Assembly (NCBI RefSeq): GCF_900460245.1
Contig: NZ_UHIP01000001.1
Span: 2,418,001-2,482,000, forward strand
DNA: 64,000 bases
Origin: Vibrio fluvialis
Lineage (GTDB): Bacteria; Pseudomonadota; Gammaproteobacteria; Enterobacterales; Vibrionaceae
Direction of reading: 5' to 3'
The notes under the pieces are model-generated. The model worked only from the letters and a program-made list of their open reading frames with translations, made no database searches and was not told the origin of the DNA. Position 1 is the first letter of the stretch; every line of letters starts with the position of its first letter. Positions 26,544 to 39,540 of the stretch are shown one piece after another. A program made the translations under genes and the position numbers.

Positions 26544-29500
26544 ATGGTAGATAGAGAGCAAAGTTCGCGAGGTCTTTACACTCCGGAACTCGAGCATGAT
26601 GCTTGTGGTATCGGTTTTGTTGCTCACCTTAAGAACCGCAAATCTCACCAAGTCGTGACTCAGGCACTGGACATGCTGGCACGTATGGAACACCGCGGCG
26701 GTCAGGGCTGTGACCCTTGCAGTGGTGACGGTGCGGGTATTCTGCTGCAAAAGCCACACGAATTTCTGTTGGAAGAAGCCGTTAAGCTGGGCATCAAATT
26801 GCCAGCGTTCGATAAATACGGCGTCGGTGTGGTGCTGTTTCCTAAAGATGAGCACAAACGCGCGCAATGTCGCGACATTTTAGAACGCAATGCTAAACGT
26901 CTTGATCTGGACGTGATTGGCTACCGCGTATTGCCAACCGACAACAGTATGCTGGGTGCGGATCCATTAAGCACTGAGCCTCAATTTGAACACGTATTTA
27001 TTTCCGGCGGTCCGGGCATGAGTGCCGACGAGCTGGAACGTAAACTGTACGTTTTGCGTAATTACACCGTCCGCGTTTGTCTCGAAAGCGTGTCGAACAT
27101 CGGTGATGACTTCTACATCAACTCGCTGTCGTACAAAACGCTGGTCTACAAAGGCCAGTTGACGACCGAGCAAGTACCGCAATATTTCCTGGATCTGCAG
27201 AATCCGACCATGGTGACGGCGCTGGCACTGGTACACTCGCGTTTCTCCACCAACACATTCCCGAAATGGCGTCTGGCCCAGCCTTTCCGTTACATTGCGC
27301 ACAACGGTGAAATCAACACGGTACGCGGCAACCTGAACTGGATGAAGGCGCGCGAGGCGATCCTGCAATCGAATTTATTTACTCAAGCCGAAATCGATAT
27401 GTTGCTGCCGGTATGCCAGGAAGGCGCGTCCGACTCCGCCAACTTCGACATGGTGCTTGAGCTTTTGGTGCTCTCTGGCCGCAGCCTGCCACATGCCCTG
27501 ATGATGATGATTCCGGAAGCGTGGCAAGAAAACAAAGCCATGGATCCGAAACGCCGTGCGTTCTACCAATACCACGCCAGCGTGATGGAACCGTGGGATG
27601 GCCCTGCGTCTGTCTGCTTTACCGATGGCGTGCAAGTGGGTGCAACGCTTGACCGCAACGGTCTGCGCCCGTCTCGCTATACGGTGACGAAAGACGATTT
27701 TCTCATCATGGCGTCCGAGTCGGGCGTGGTGGAAATTGCACCGGAAAACGTTGAATACCGTGGCCGTTTGCAACCGGGTCGTATCTTTGTGGCGGATTTG
27801 GAACAAGGCCGCATCATTTCTGATGAAGAAGTGAAAGATGGCATTGCCAACGCCCAGCCCTATGAAAAATGGGTGGAAGATAACCTGCTGAGCCTGAAGA
27901 AGCTGCCTGACGCCGATAACGTGCACAGCCAGCCTTCACCAGAACGCCTGCTGCACCGTCAGCAAGCCTTTGGGGTCAGCAGCGAAGAAGTGAACGACAT
28001 CATTCTCACACTGGCGCAAACCGGTTATGAACCGCTCGGTTCCATGGGCGCAGACTGGCCTGTGGCCGTGCTGTCGCACCAGTCCCAGCATCTGTCCAAC
28101 TACTTCAAGCAGCTGTTTGCTCAGGTGACCAACCCGCCGATCGACCCGATTCGCGAACGCATGGTGATGTCACTCAACACCTACATCGGCCGAGATCAAA
28201 ACCTGCTCGCTGAAACGCCTGCGCACTGCCGTAAAGTGGAACTCGAATCGCCCGTGATTTCCAACGCTGAGCTGGAAAAACTGCGTGCGATCGATAACGA
28301 ACACCTACAAGCCAAAACGCTGGATATCGTATTCCAGGCCAGCGGCGAACCGGGCAAACTCGAACGTGCTCTGAAACGCATCTGCCAATACGCGGAAGAT
28401 GCGGTCATCGACGGTTACTCGATCATTCTGCTGACCGACCGCGCGGTGAACTCCAACCACGCTGCGATTCCTGCCATGCTGGCTGTGGGCGCGGTACACC
28501 ATCACCTGATCCGCAAAGGTCTGCGCTCGAAGTGTGGCATTGTGGTTGAAACCGGCGATGCGCGTGAAACGCACCACTTTGCGACACTGGTCGGTTACGG
28601 GGCCAACGCGGTCAACCCGTATCTGGTCACGGAAACCATTTTCGATCTGAAACGCCGCAACAAACTGGATGCCGAGATTCCGGTCGACAAATACTTCGAA
28701 AACTACCGCAAAGGCATCAATGCCGGCCTGCTGAAAATCTTCTCAAAAATGGGGATTTCAACCCTGCAGTCCTACCATGGCGCGCAAATCTTTGAAGCGC
28801 TGGGGATCAGCAAAGCGGTGGTCGATAAATACTTTACCGGCACCATCACCCGCATTCAGGGCATGACGCTGGATGACATCGCCAAAGAAGTTGGCGTGCG
28901 TCACCGCATCGGTTACCCAACACGTGAAATTCCGCTACAAGTGCTGGATGTCGGCGGTGTGTATCAGTGGAAACAGCGTGGTGAAAAACACCTGTTCAAC
29001 CCAGAAACCATTCACCTGCTGCAACACTCGACGCGCAACAAGGACTTCCAGGAGTTCAAGAAATACGCCGCCGCGGTGGACAGACAAGGCGACAAAGCCG
29101 TCACTCTGCGCAGTCAGCTCGACTTTGTGAAAAATCCGGCCGGCTCGATTCCAATTGAAGAAGTAGAGTCAATTGACAGCATCGTTAAACGCTTTGCCAC
29201 GGGTGCGATGTCGTTTGGTTCGATTTCTTATGAAGCGCACTCCACATTGGCGGTCGCAATGAACCGTCTGGGCGCGAAATCAAACTCAGGCGAAGGCGGC
29301 GAAGACCCAATGCGCTTCCTGCCAAAAGAGAATGGTGACTGGGAACGTTCGGCGATCAAACAGGTGGCTTCCGGCCGCTTTGGTGTGACGTCTTACTACC
29401 TCACTAACTCGGAAGAAATTCAGATCAAGATGGCTCAGGGCGCGAAGCCGGGCGAAGGGGGTCAGTTGCCGGGCGACAAAGTCGATGACTGGATCGGCGC

Positions 29501-31079
29501 AACGCGTCACTCCACGCCGGGGGTCGGCCTGATTTCGCCACCACCGCACCACGACATCTACTCCATTGAAGACTTGGCGCAGCTGATCTTTGACTTGAAA
29601 AACGCCAACCGCAAAGGCCGCGTGAACGTCAAACTGGTCTCGGAAGCGGGGGTCGGCACCATCGCATCCGGGGTCGCCAAAGCGAAAGCGGATGTGGTAC
29701 TGATCGCCGGGCACGATGGCGGCACGGGGGCCTCACCGATTTCGTCGATTCGTCACACGGGTCTGCCGTGGGAACTGGGTCTGGCCGAAACGCATCAGAC
29801 ACTGCTGAAAAACGGCCTGCGTAACCGTATCGTCGTGCAAGCGGATGGTCAGATGAAAACCCCACGCGACATCGCGATTGCGACGCTGCTGGGCGCCGAA
29901 GAATGGGGCGTGGCTACCGCTGCCCTGGTAGTTGAAGGTTGTATCATGATGCGTAAGTGTCATAAGAACACCTGCCCGGTCGGCATTGCAACACAGAACA
30001 AAACGCTACGTGAACGCTTTGACGGCCGCGTGGATGACGTGGTGACCTTCTTCCAGTACATGGCGCAAGGTCTGCGTGAAATTATGGCGGAACTGGGTTT
30101 CCGTACCATCAATGAGATGGTTGGTCAGGCGCACAAACTGAAACTGCGCGACGATGTCGGTCATTGGAAATACAAGAATCTGGATCTGTCTCCGGTACTG
30201 TTCCTTGAGCCTCCTCGTGAAGCCGATGGTATCTACTGTCAGACACAGCAGAACCATAATCTGGAAAGCGTGCTGGATCGCCAATTGATCGAAGTCGCCA
30301 AACCGGCGCTGGAGAAAGGTGAAGCGGTGAATGCACAATTCCCGATCATCAACACCGACCGCAGTACCGGCACTATGCTGTCGAACGAGATCTCCAAAGT
30401 CTACCAGGACCAAGGTCTGCCGCAGCCAATGCAGGTCAAGTTCAACGGCAGCGCCGGACAATCGTTTGGGGCGTTCCTGGCAAAAGGCGTGAAGTTTGAA
30501 GTCGAAGGCGATGCGAACGACTACTGGGGTAAAGGGTTGTCCGGCGGTACGCTGGTACTCTACCCGAACCGCAATTCCAGCCTGATTGCCGAAGACAACA
30601 TCGTCGTCGGTAACGTCTGTTTTTACGGTGCGACGTCTGGCGAATCTTACATTCGTGGTCTGGCGGGCGAGCGTTTCTGTGTACGTAACTCCGGCGCCAA
30701 AGTCGTGGTAGAAGGCGTGGGCGACCATGGCTGTGAATACATGACGGGCGGCGTGGCCGTGATCCTTGGTGCAACCGGTCGCAACTTTGCGGCAGGCATG
30801 AGCGGCGGTACCGCCTACGTCTGGAATAAGTCGGGTGACTTCGAATCGAAACTCAACCCTGAACTGGTGGATCTCGATCCAATTGAAACAGAGGACAAAA
30901 CTCTGCTCAAAGAGATGCTCACCAAACACGTTCAGTTCACAGGAAGTGAAGTGGCACAGTCTTTCCTCGACAACTTTGAAGCCAGCCTTGCCGATATGGT
31001 GAAGGTGATGCCGCGTGATTACAAAGCGGTACTTCAGAAGCGTCAGGAAGCAGCAGCGGCAGAAGCGGAGGCAGTGTAA
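26544..31079 (+). CDS. gltB: Glutamate synthase large subunit, first copy
   Basis: 1511 residues. A propeptide of 20 residues precedes the nucleophile Cys21 (DACGIGFVAH) of the class II glutamine amidotransferase domain; the FMN-binding synthase domain has [11 protein letters not shown] and [12 protein letters not shown]; the [3Fe-4S] cluster cysteines are in CIMMRKCHKNTCPVG; the C-terminal beta-helix has GERFCVRNSGAKVVVEGVG. It converts 2-oxoglutarate and glutamine to two glutamates. The N-terminal and iron-sulfur regions differ clearly from the E. coli-like copy at 32964, so this is a diverged paralogue. Start chosen at 26544 (GAAGGATG 7 bases before). It overlaps gltD by one base. Confidence 0.95.
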   Translation: MVDREQSSRGLYTPELEHDACGIGFVAHLKNRKSHQVVTQALDMLARMEHRGGQGCDPCSGDGAGILLQKPHEFLLEEAVKLGIKLPAFDKYGVGVVLFPKDEHKRAQCRDILERNAKRLDLDVIGYRVLPTDNSMLGADPLSTEPQFEHVFISGGPGMSADELERKLYVLRNYTVRVCLESVSNIGDDFYINSLSYKTLVYKGQLTTEQVPQYFLDLQNPTMVTALALVHSRFSTNTFPKWRLAQPFRYIAHNGEINTVRGNLNWMKAREAILQSNLFTQAEIDMLLPVCQEGASDSANFDMVLELLVLSGRSLPHALMMMIPEAWQENKAMDPKRRAFYQYHASVMEPWDGPASVCFTDGVQVGATLDRNGLRPSRYTVTKDDFLIMASESGVVEIAPENVEYRGRLQPGRIFVADLEQGRIISDEEVKDGIANAQPYEKWVEDNLLSLKKLPDADNVHSQPSPERLLHRQQAFGVSSEEVNDIILTLAQTGYEPLGSMGADWPVAVLSHQSQHLSNYFKQLFAQVTNPPIDPIRERMVMSLNTYIGRDQNLLAETPAHCRKVELESPVISNAELEKLRAIDNEHLQAKTLDIVFQASGEPGKLERALKRICQYAEDAVIDGYSIILLTDRAVNSNHAAIPAMLAVGAVHHHLIRKGLRSKCGIVVETGDARETHHFATLVGYGANAVNPYLVTETIFDLKRRNKLDAEIPVDKYFENYRKGINAGLLKIFSKMGISTLQSYHGAQIFEALGISKAVVDKYFTGTITRIQGMTLDDIAKEVGVRHRIGYPTREIPLQVLDVGGVYQWKQRGEKHLFNPETIHLLQHSTRNKDFQEFKKYAAAVDRQGDKAVTLRSQLDFVKNPAGSIPIEEVESIDSIVKRFATGAMSFGSISYEAHSTLAVAMNRLGAKSNSGEGGEDPMRFLPKENGDWERSAIKQVASGRFGVTSYYLTNSEEIQIKMAQGAKPGEGGQLPGDKVDDWIGATRHSTPGVGLISPPPHHDIYSIEDLAQLIFDLKNANRKGRVNVKLVSEAGVGTIASGVAKAKADVVLIAGHDGGTGASPISSIRHTGLPWELGLAETHQTLLKNGLRNRIVVQADGQMKTPRDIAIATLLGAEEWGVATAALVVEGCIMMRKCHKNTCPVGIATQNKTLRERFDGRVDDVVTFFQYMAQGLREIMAELGFRTINEMVGQAHKLKLRDDVGHWKYKNLDLSPVLFLEPPREADGIYCQTQQNHNLESVLDRQLIEVAKPALEKGEAVNAQFPIINTDRSTGTMLSNEISKVYQDQGLPQPMQVKFNGSAGQSFGAFLAKGVKFEVEGDANDYWGKGLSGGTLVLYPNRNSSLIAEDNIVVGNVCFYGATSGESYIRGLAGERFCVRNSGAKVVVEGVGDHGCEYMTGGVAVILGATGRNFAAGMSGGTAYVWNKSGDFESKLNPELVDLDPIETEDKTLLKEMLTKHVQFTGSEVAQSFLDNFEASLADMVKVMPRDYKAVLQKRQEAAAAEAEAV

Positions 31080-32548
31080 TGGGTAAGCCTACTGGATTTT
31101 TAGAATTTGGTCGTGAACTACCGAAGAAGATCGACCCGAAAGAGCGCATCAAGAACAACAAAGAGTTTGTTCTCAACGCCGAGTTTGGTAACAAAATCAA
31201 CCAACAAGCGTCGCGTTGCATGGATTGTGGCGTACCGTTTTGTCATAACGGCTGCCCGATTGGCAACATCATTCCAGAGTTCAACGATGCGGTGTATCGT
31301 GAAAGCTGGGAAGAAGCGTGGCACATCCTGAGTTCGACCAACAACTTCCCGGAGTTTACCGGTCGTGTTTGTCCGGCGCCGTGTGAAAGCGCGTGTGTGC
31401 TGGGTATCAATCAGGATCCGATCACCATTTGTAATATCGAAAAAACCATCGTTGAGCGCGCGTACCAAGACGGCTATGCCAAGCCGAAAACGCCGCGCAC
31501 TCGCACCGGTAAATCGATCGCCATTATTGGCTCTGGCCCGGCAGGGTTAGCTGCCGCAGAGCAGCTCAACAGCGCGGGTCACACTGTGACCGTGTTTGAG
31601 CGCGATGAGAAAGTCGGCGGCCTGCTTCGTTTTGGGATTCCGGATTTCAAACTGAGCATGGATGTGATTGATCGCAAGATCAACCTGATGGCCGAAGCGG
31701 GCGTGAAATTTGAAGTCAATTCGCATGTCGGCGTCGACATCAACGCCCAGCAACTGCGTCAGGAGTTCGATGCCGTGCTGCTGACGGGCGGATCCACCGT
31801 ACCACGCAACCTGCCCATTCCGGGCCGTGAGCTAAGCGGTGTGTATTTTGCGATGCAGTTCCTGGCACAAAACAACCGCCGTGCCAACAACATGGATCTC
31901 AAAACCGACGAGATCCATGCCAAAGGCAAACACGTGGTGGTGATTGGCGGTGGCGACACCGGGTCTGACTGTGTCGGCACCTCAAACCGCCACGGCGCGG
32001 CGAGCATCACTCAGGTGGAAATCATGCCCATGCCAGCAGACAAACGCCCGGCGAACATGCCTTGGCCGCAATATCCCATGATTCTGCGTACGTCGACCTC
32101 CCACGAAGAAGGCTGCGAGCGTCACTGGAACATTCTGACCAAAGAGTTTATTGGCAACGACAAAGGTGAGGTCACCGGTCTGCGCATTGCCGATATCGTC
32201 TGGAAAGAAGCAGCGGCGGGTGAACGTCCGAGTTTCGAGGAAGTGGCGGGCAGCGAGCGAGTCATTCCGTGTGACATGGCATTTCTGGCGATGGGCTTCC
32301 TGCATCCGGAACCACATGGTGTCTTGGCTCAGCTCGACATCAAACTGGATGAGCGCGGTAATGTGGCCACACAAAACTTTGCGACCAACCAAAAAGGGGT
32401 GTTTGCCGCAGGTGATATGCGCACAGGTCAATCACTGGTGGTACGCTGCATCAACGAAGGCCGCGAGTCCGCGCGAGCCGTGGATGAATACCTGATGGGC
32501 AATACCCATCTCGAAGCAAAAGCCGACTCTTTAATGCTTTCAGCATAA
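31079..32548 (+). CDS. gltD: Glutamate synthase small subunit, first copy
   Basis: 489 residues. N-terminal iron-sulfur domain with CMDCGVPFCHNGCPIGN and CPAPCESACVLG, then FAD-binding [15 protein letters not shown] and NAD(P)-binding VVVIGGGDTGSDC. It begins MGKPTGFLEFGRELPKKIDP, the form found with non-enterobacterial-type large subunits rather than the MSQNVYQF form of E. coli. It delivers electrons from NAD(P)H to the large subunit. The TAATG overlap with gltB couples translation of the pair. Confidence 0.95.
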   Translation: MGKPTGFLEFGRELPKKIDPKERIKNNKEFVLNAEFGNKINQQASRCMDCGVPFCHNGCPIGNIIPEFNDAVYRESWEEAWHILSSTNNFPEFTGRVCPAPCESACVLGINQDPITICNIEKTIVERAYQDGYAKPKTPRTRTGKSIAIIGSGPAGLAAAEQLNSAGHTVTVFERDEKVGGLLRFGIPDFKLSMDVIDRKINLMAEAGVKFEVNSHVGVDINAQQLRQEFDAVLLTGGSTVPRNLPIPGRELSGVYFAMQFLAQNNRRANNMDLKTDEIHAKGKHVVVIGGGDTGSDCVGTSNRHGAASITQVEIMPMPADKRPANMPWPQYPMILRTSTSHEEGCERHWNILTKEFIGNDKGEVTGLRIADIVWKEAAAGERPSFEEVAGSERVIPCDMAFLAMGFLHPEPHGVLAQLDIKLDERGNVATQNFATNQKGVFAAGDMRTGQSLVVRCINEGRESARAVDEYLMGNTHLEAKADSLMLSA

Positions 32549-32634
32549 AGGTCTATACAACAAGGTTCCTAGAGAGCATATCCCTAGGAACTTTGGTGTA
32601 GACACAACAAATTCCTTCCAAACTGTTCCTATTT

Positions 32635-32662
32635 GGCTAGCGCTCCCGCTAGCCTTTTTTCT
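32635..32662 (+). terminator. Terminator of the first gltBD operon
   Basis: GGCTAGCG (32635-32642), loop CTCC, CGCTAGCC (32647-32654) followed by six T. A second, weaker hairpin GTTCCTAG/CTAGGAAC lies just upstream (about 32564-32591). Confidence 0.9.
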
Positions 32663-32963
32663 CTGTTTCTCATCTGACGAGAGTTAAATGTTAAAAAGCT
32701 GTAACATTTAAAAACGTATCATATTGAATTTATTGATATTATTCAGAGTAATGCTTGGTAAATCGCTGACACACATGATTAATCACCAAAAACTTGACCT
32801 TTTTCACAATAAGCTATAGGTTGTGAATTCAGTGCAAATTAAACTGTCCAGAATTGTTAAATTTTTAATCAGTTTTAATTAATAAATATCTACATAATAA
32901 CAATATAAACGAATAGTTAGTCATTTACTGTCTGGATGACAGAGAAGCAAAGGGAGAATTGCA
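32663..32963. other. Upstream region of the second gltBD operon
   Basis: About 300 AT-rich bases. A perfect 10-bp inverted repeat TTAAATGTTA-N8-TAACATTTAA lies at 32684-32711. A possible promoter, TTGACC with a TATAGG-like -10, lies around 32797-32823. AGGGAGAATTGCA before the ATG at 32964 is a good ribosome site. I see no gene. Confidence 0.45.
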
Positions 32964-35900
32964 ATGGCTCTATATGATCCAAGTCTTGAGAAAGACAACT
33001 GTGGATTCGGCTTGATCGCGCACATGGAAGGTCAGGCCAGTCATAAATTGGTTCGCACCGCGATTTCTGCTCTCGACCGCATGACCCACCGCGGCGGTAT
33101 TGCCGCCGATGGTAAAACCGGTGATGGCTGTGGTCTTCTACTGCAAAAGCCCGATTCTTATCTGCGCCTGATCGCTGAAGAACAGCACTGGAAGCTGGGT
33201 AAGCAATACGCGGTTGGTATGATTTTCCTTAGCAGGGATCCGATCAAAGCGCAGTCCGCGCGCGACATCATCAATAAAGAGCTAGCGCAAGAAACACTCA
33301 CGGTCTCCGGCTGGCGTACCGTGCCAACCAATCCGAAAGTGCTGGGACCGATTGCTGCGGCCTCACTGCCGGATATTCAACAAGTCTTCATTTCTGCACC
33401 GGCTGGCTGGCGTGAGCGCGATATCGAGCGCCGCCTGTATATCGCTCGTCGTCGCATCGAAAAGCAAATCACCGAAGACAAAGATTTCTACATCTGTTCG
33501 CTGTCCACTCAGGTTATCGTCTACAAAGGCCTGTGCATGCCAGCGGACTTACCACGTTTCTATCTCGACCTGGCCGACCTACGTATGGAATCGGCTATCT
33601 GTCTGTTCCACCAGCGTTTTTCAACTAACACGCAACCACGTTGGCCATTGGCTCAGCCGTTCCGCTATCTGGCGCACAACGGTGAGATCAACACCATCGA
33701 AGGTAACCGTCAGTGGGCGCGTGCGCGTGCCTACAAGTTCTCATCCCCGTTGCTGCCTGACTTGCAAACGGCCGCACCTTTTGTGAACGAAACCGGTTCT
33801 GACTCTTCCAGCTTGGACAACATGCTGGATCTGTTCCTCGCGGGTGGCATGGATATCTTCCGCGCCATGCGCATGCTGGTTCCGCCAGCGTGGCAAAATC
33901 ACCCGGATATGGATGACGATCTGCGCGCCTTCTACGACTTCAACTCCAAACACATGGAGCCGTGGGATGGCCCGGCGGGTATCGTATTATCCGATGGCCG
34001 CTACGCTGCATGTAACCTTGACCGCAACGGTCTGCGCCCTGCACGCTATGTGATCACCAAAGATAAGCTGATCACGCTGGCTTCTGAGGTTGGTATTTGG
34101 GATTACGCGCCGGATGAAGTGGCGGAAAAAGGCCGCGTTGGCCCGGGCGAACTGCTGGTAATCGATACCCGCAAAGGTAAGCTGTGGCAATCGGCCGAGA
34201 TCGACAACGATCTTAAGAGCCGCCACCCCTACCGCGAGTGGATGCAAAACAACGTTTACCAGTTAACCTCGTTTTCCGAACTGCCAGACGATCAGGTTGG
34301 CGAGCGCAGCTTCGATGAAGATCTGCTTAAGACCTATCAGAAGCAGTTTGCGATGACCAACGAAGAAGTGGATCAGGTACTGCGCGTCATGGCCGACATG
34401 GGTCAGGAAGCGGTCGGTTCAATGGGCGATGATACGCCGATGGCCGTCCTCTCATCGAAAGAACGCCTGATCACGGACTACTTCCGTCAGAAATTTGCTC
34501 AGGTGACCAACCCGCCGATCGATCCGCTGCGTGAAAAACACGTGATGTCGCTGGCCACCAGTATCGGCCAGGAGATGAACGTCTTCTGCGAAACCGATGG
34601 TCACGCACACCGAGTCACGTTTGATTCGCCGGTTCTGCTTTACTCTGATATGCAGCAGTTACTGACCCTGAGCGATCAGCATTACCGCAATACGATCCTC
34701 GACATCAACTACGATCCGCAGGAAAAAGATCTTAAACAAGCGGTATTGGAGTTGTGTGATCAAGCCGAACAGGTGGTGCGCGAAGGTACCGTACTGATCG
34801 TGCTGTCTGATCGCGCGCTGACCAAAGGCAAACTGCCGATCCCGGCGGCGATGGCCGTCGGCGCAGTGCAAACTCGCCTAGTGGAATCCAACCTGCGCTG
34901 TGATGCGAACATCATTGTGGAAACCGCCACCGCGCGCGATCCACATCAGTTCGCCGTGCTGATTGGCTTTGGTGCCACCGCCGTTTATCCGTACCTCGCT
35001 TATGAAGTGGTCGGCAAAATGGTCGACGACGGCGTGCTGGATAAGAGCTATCGTGATGCGATGCAAAACTACCAGTACGGCATCAATAAAGGCCTGTACA
35101 AAATCATGTCCAAAATGGGCATCTCGACAGTGGCCTCTTACCGCTGTTCACAACTGTTTGAAGCGGTTGGCCTACATACCGACATTGTCGAACTGTGTTT
35201 TAAAGGGGTAACAACCCGTATTCAGGGCGCCAACTTTGAAGACTTCCAGCAGGATTTGTTTAACCTGTCGCGTAAAGCATGGACGAAACGTAAGTCGATG
35301 GAACACGGTGGTCTGCTGAAATACGTGCACGGCGGTGAATACCACGCCTACAACCCAGATGTGGTTGGCACGCTGCAAACGGCAGTGAAATCCGGTGAAA
35401 CATCAGACTACGCTGAGTTTGCCAAACAGGTTAACGAGCGTCCGGTGGCGATGCTGCGTGATTTGCTGAAATTGAAAAAATCAGACAACCCGCTGGCACT
35501 GGAACAAATTGAGCCGACCACTGAGCTGTTCAAACGTTTTGACTCGGCGGCAATGTCTATCGGCGCACTGAGCCCGGAAGCGCACGAAGCTCTGGCGACC
35601 GCGATGAACCGAATTGGTGGTCACTCGAACTCCGGTGAAGGTGGTGAAGATCCACGCCGCTTTGGTACCGAACGTAACTCGCGCATCAAACAGGTCGCTT
35701 CAGGCCGTTTCGGTGTGACGCCACACTACTTGACCAACGCTGACGTGCTGCAAATTAAAGTCGCGCAAGGTGCAAAACCCGGTGAAGGTGGTCAGCTTCC
35801 TGGCCACAAAGTGACGGCGGAAATCGCTAAGTTACGTTACTCCGTACAGGGTGTGACGTTGATTTCGCCGCCTCCGCACCACGATATTTACTCAATTGAA

Positions 35901-37427
35901 GACTTAGCCCAGCTGATCTTCGACTTGAAACAGGTCAACCCGAAAGCGCTGGTGTCGGTCAAACTGGTTTCTGAACCGGGCGTCGGCACGATCGCGACGG
36001 GTGTGGCCAAAGCTTACGCCGACCTCATCACCATTTCCGGTTACGACGGCGGCACAGCGGCGAGCCCACTGACCTCAGTGAAATACGCGGGCAGCCCTTG
36101 GGAACTTGGCCTGGCTGAAACTCAGCAAGCCTTGGTCGCCAACGGTCTGCGTCATAAGATTCGTCTGCAGGTCGATGGCGGTCTGAAAACCGGTCTGGAT
36201 GTCATCAAAGGTGCCATTCTGGGTGCGGAAAGCTTTGGTTTTGGTACCGCGCCAATGGTAGCAATGGGCTGTAAATTCCTGCGTATCTGTCACCTCAACA
36301 ACTGTGCAACCGGGGTGGCGACTCAGGATGAAACCCTGCGCCGCGAATACTTCAAAGGTCTGCCAGAGATGGTGATCAATTACTTCACTGGCCTTGCCGA
36401 AGAAGTACGTGGTTATCTGGCCGAACTGGGCGTAGAGAAACTCACCGACCTGATTGGCCGTACCGATCTGCTGGAAACCGTGCAAGGCATGACAGCGAAA
36501 CAGAGCAAACTGGATCTGTCTGGCATGCTGGAAGTACCCGTGTCACCGGAAGGTTTACCACTATACTGCACCCAGCCGAATACCCCGTTTGACAAAGGGG
36601 CGCTCAACCAGAAAATCGTTGATGACGCACTGGAAGCGATCGAAAACCAGCAGTCAGTTGAACTCTACTACGACGTGATCAACACCGACCGTTCGGTAGG
36701 TGCGCGTGTGTCCGGTGAAATTGCCAAACGCTACGGCAATGCGGGCATGTCGGCGAACCCGATCAAAGTGGTTCTGCAAGGCACCGCAGGTCAGTCGTTT
36801 GGTGTGTGGAACGCGGGCGGCGTCGAGCTGTACTTGACCGGCGATGCCAACGACTACGTCGGTAAAGGCATGGCGGGCGGTAAGATTGTCATCAAACCGC
36901 ATCTGGGGACTGCTTTTACCTGTAACGAGGCCACCATCATTGGTAACACCTGTCTGTACGGCGCCACTGGTGGTAAGCTGTTTGCAGCCGGTAAAGCGGG
37001 CGAGCGTTTTGGCGTGCGAAACTCTGGCACCATTTCAGTGATTGAAGGTGCAGGCGACAACGCGTGTGAATACATGACGGGCGGTATCGTGGCTATTCTG
37101 GGTGCAACGGGCGTCAACTTCGGCGCGGGTATGACGGGCGGTTTTGCTTACGTCCTTGACGAAAATGGCGACTTCCAGGGCCGCGTGAACGAAGAGTCCG
37201 TCGAAGCGATTGCACTGACCGATCTCTACATCCATCAGGAACACCTGCGTGGCTTGATTGCAGAACATCTGGAAGAGACCGGCTCTGTTCATGCAGAAAA
37301 TATCTTAGCGAACTTTGATGAATGGATTCCGAAGTTCTACCTTGTTAAACCACAGGCAGCGGACCTGCAGACTCTATTGGGTCACCAAAGCCGCAGCGCT
37401 GCTGAACTGCGCGTTCAAGCACAATAA
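32964..37427 (+). CDS. gltB: Glutamate synthase large subunit, second (E. coli-type) copy
   Basis: 1487 residues, close to E. coli Glt[21 protein letters not shown] (nucleophile Cys in DNCGFG, about 12-residue propeptide), [27 protein letters not shown] in the synthase domain and the [3Fe-4S] motif [16 protein letters not shown]-terminal glycine-rich beta-helix as usual. It makes glutamate from glutamine and 2-oxoglutarate. It has its own upstream region after the terminator of the first operon, so the two GOGATs can be controlled independently. The small-subunit gene follows after 18 bases. Confidence 0.96.
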   Translation: MALYDPSLEKDNCGFGLIAHMEGQASHKLVRTAISALDRMTHRGGIAADGKTGDGCGLLLQKPDSYLRLIAEEQHWKLGKQYAVGMIFLSRDPIKAQSARDIINKELAQETLTVSGWRTVPTNPKVLGPIAAASLPDIQQVFISAPAGWRERDIERRLYIARRRIEKQITEDKDFYICSLSTQVIVYKGLCMPADLPRFYLDLADLRMESAICLFHQRFSTNTQPRWPLAQPFRYLAHNGEINTIEGNRQWARARAYKFSSPLLPDLQTAAPFVNETGSDSSSLDNMLDLFLAGGMDIFRAMRMLVPPAWQNHPDMDDDLRAFYDFNSKHMEPWDGPAGIVLSDGRYAACNLDRNGLRPARYVITKDKLITLASEVGIWDYAPDEVAEKGRVGPGELLVIDTRKGKLWQSAEIDNDLKSRHPYREWMQNNVYQLTSFSELPDDQVGERSFDEDLLKTYQKQFAMTNEEVDQVLRVMADMGQEAVGSMGDDTPMAVLSSKERLITDYFRQKFAQVTNPPIDPLREKHVMSLATSIGQEMNVFCETDGHAHRVTFDSPVLLYSDMQQLLTLSDQHYRNTILDINYDPQEKDLKQAVLELCDQAEQVVREGTVLIVLSDRALTKGKLPIPAAMAVGAVQTRLVESNLRCDANIIVETATARDPHQFAVLIGFGATAVYPYLAYEVVGKMVDDGVLDKSYRDAMQNYQYGINKGLYKIMSKMGISTVASYRCSQLFEAVGLHTDIVELCFKGVTTRIQGANFEDFQQDLFNLSRKAWTKRKSMEHGGLLKYVHGGEYHAYNPDVVGTLQTAVKSGETSDYAEFAKQVNERPVAMLRDLLKLKKSDNPLALEQIEPTTELFKRFDSAAMSIGALSPEAHEALATAMNRIGGHSNSGEGGEDPRRFGTERNSRIKQVASGRFGVTPHYLTNADVLQIKVAQGAKPGEGGQLPGHKVTAEIAKLRYSVQGVTLISPPPHHDIYSIEDLAQLIFDLKQVNPKALVSVKLVSEPGVGTIATGVAKAYADLITISGYDGGTAASPLTSVKYAGSPWELGLAETQQALVANGLRHKIRLQVDGGLKTGLDVIKGAILGAESFGFGTAPMVAMGCKFLRICHLNNCATGVATQDETLRREYFKGLPEMVINYFTGLAEEVRGYLAELGVEKLTDLIGRTDLLETVQGMTAKQSKLDLSGMLEVPVSPEGLPLYCTQPNTPFDKGALNQKIVDDALEAIENQQSVELYYDVINTDRSVGARVSGEIAKRYGNAGMSANPIKVVLQGTAGQSFGVWNAGGVELYLTGDANDYVGKGMAGGKIVIKPHLGTAFTCNEATIIGNTCLYGATGGKLFAAGKAGERFGVRNSGTISVIEGAGDNACEYMTGGIVAILGATGVNFGAGMTGGFAYVLDENGDFQGRVNEESVEAIALTDLYIHQEHLRGLIAEHLEETGSVHAENILANFDEWIPKFYLVKPQAADLQTLLGHQSRSAAELRVQAQ

Positions 37428-38858
<1,431 letters not shown>

Positions 38859-38886
38859 AATCCGTGACCTGACTTCACTGTTTGGC

Positions 38887-38920
38887 AAAAGGATTCATCG
38901 TTGATGAATCCTTTTTTCAT
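38887..38920 (+). terminator. Terminator of the second gltBD operon
   Basis: AAAAGGATTCATC (38887-38899), loop GTT, GATGAATCC (38903-38911), then six T. Confidence 0.92.
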
Positions 38921-38979
38921 TTTCGGCCTATAATTGTCACCAGTTGTAACGTGTTGACATTTCAGAGGATTAAACCGAT

Positions 38980-39459
38980 ATGCTAACCACCTCTGCTCAA
39001 TCTGACGCCAACAAGGCAGCACGGATGTTAAGAACTGTAACCCTATCGATGGCTGTGGTGCTGCTCAGCGGCTGCAGCCAGGGAATTGCCCCTATGACCG
39101 ACCGCACCAACACACTTTGTGGCGAAAAGCCCAACTGCGTATCAACTCAGGAGAGTCGCGAAAAATTCACTCTCGCTCCCTTTATTCTGCGCCCGGGCGT
39201 GACATTAGAGCAGGTTGAGCGCGTCGCACTCACTCTGCCCGGAGCGAAAACCGCCGATAAAGACAGTAATTATCTGCGCATCGAATGCACCACGCGTATC
39301 ATGCGTTTTGTCGATGATCTGGAACTAAAACTAACCGATGACCATCTGATCGTTCGCTCGGAATCACGTGTCGGTTACAGTGACTTTGGCGTCAACCGCC
39401 GCCGCGCAGAAAACCTGCGTGAAAAACTGGCCGAAGCAGGCATGCTGCGCCAACCATAA
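38980..39459 (+). CDS. DUF1499-family lipoprotein
   Basis: 159 residues from the ATG at 38980; an in-frame ATG at 39025 would give a more standard lipoprotein signal beginning MLRTVTLSMAVVLLSGC. The lipobox LSGC is followed by Ser. The mature part contains CGEKPNCVST and the core YLRIECTTRIMRFVDDLE, VRSESRVGYSDFGVNRRR, which match recalled DUF1499. The function is unknown. GAGGAT precedes the first ATG by about 12 bases, so the choice of start is open. It is not obviously part of an operon. Confidence 0.8.
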   Translation: MLTTSAQSDANKAARMLRTVTLSMAVVLLSGCSQGIAPMTDRTNTLCGEKPNCVSTQESREKFTLAPFILRPGVTLEQVERVALTLPGAKTADKDSNYLRIECTTRIMRFVDDLELKLTDDHLIVRSESRVGYSDFGVNRRRAENLREKLAEAGMLRQP

Positions 39460-39540
39460 CGTCAGCCTGACCTCGCGCAGGCGGCGCGGATCGTGGTAAA
39501 CTCCGCGCTGTTTTTTCGTAATTCATAAAAGAGATACTGC

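Noticed and set aside
30006..30929. 307-codon antisense frame inside gltB
   Set aside because: It mirrors the strongly conserved gltB coding sequence and has no family features; long antisense frames are expected in GC-richer coding DNA.
32684..32711. 10-bp inverted repeat TTAAATGTTA/TAACATTTAA as a terminator
   Set aside because: AT-only stem with 8-base loop and no T tract; the proper terminator is at 32635. It may be an operator, but evidence is thin.
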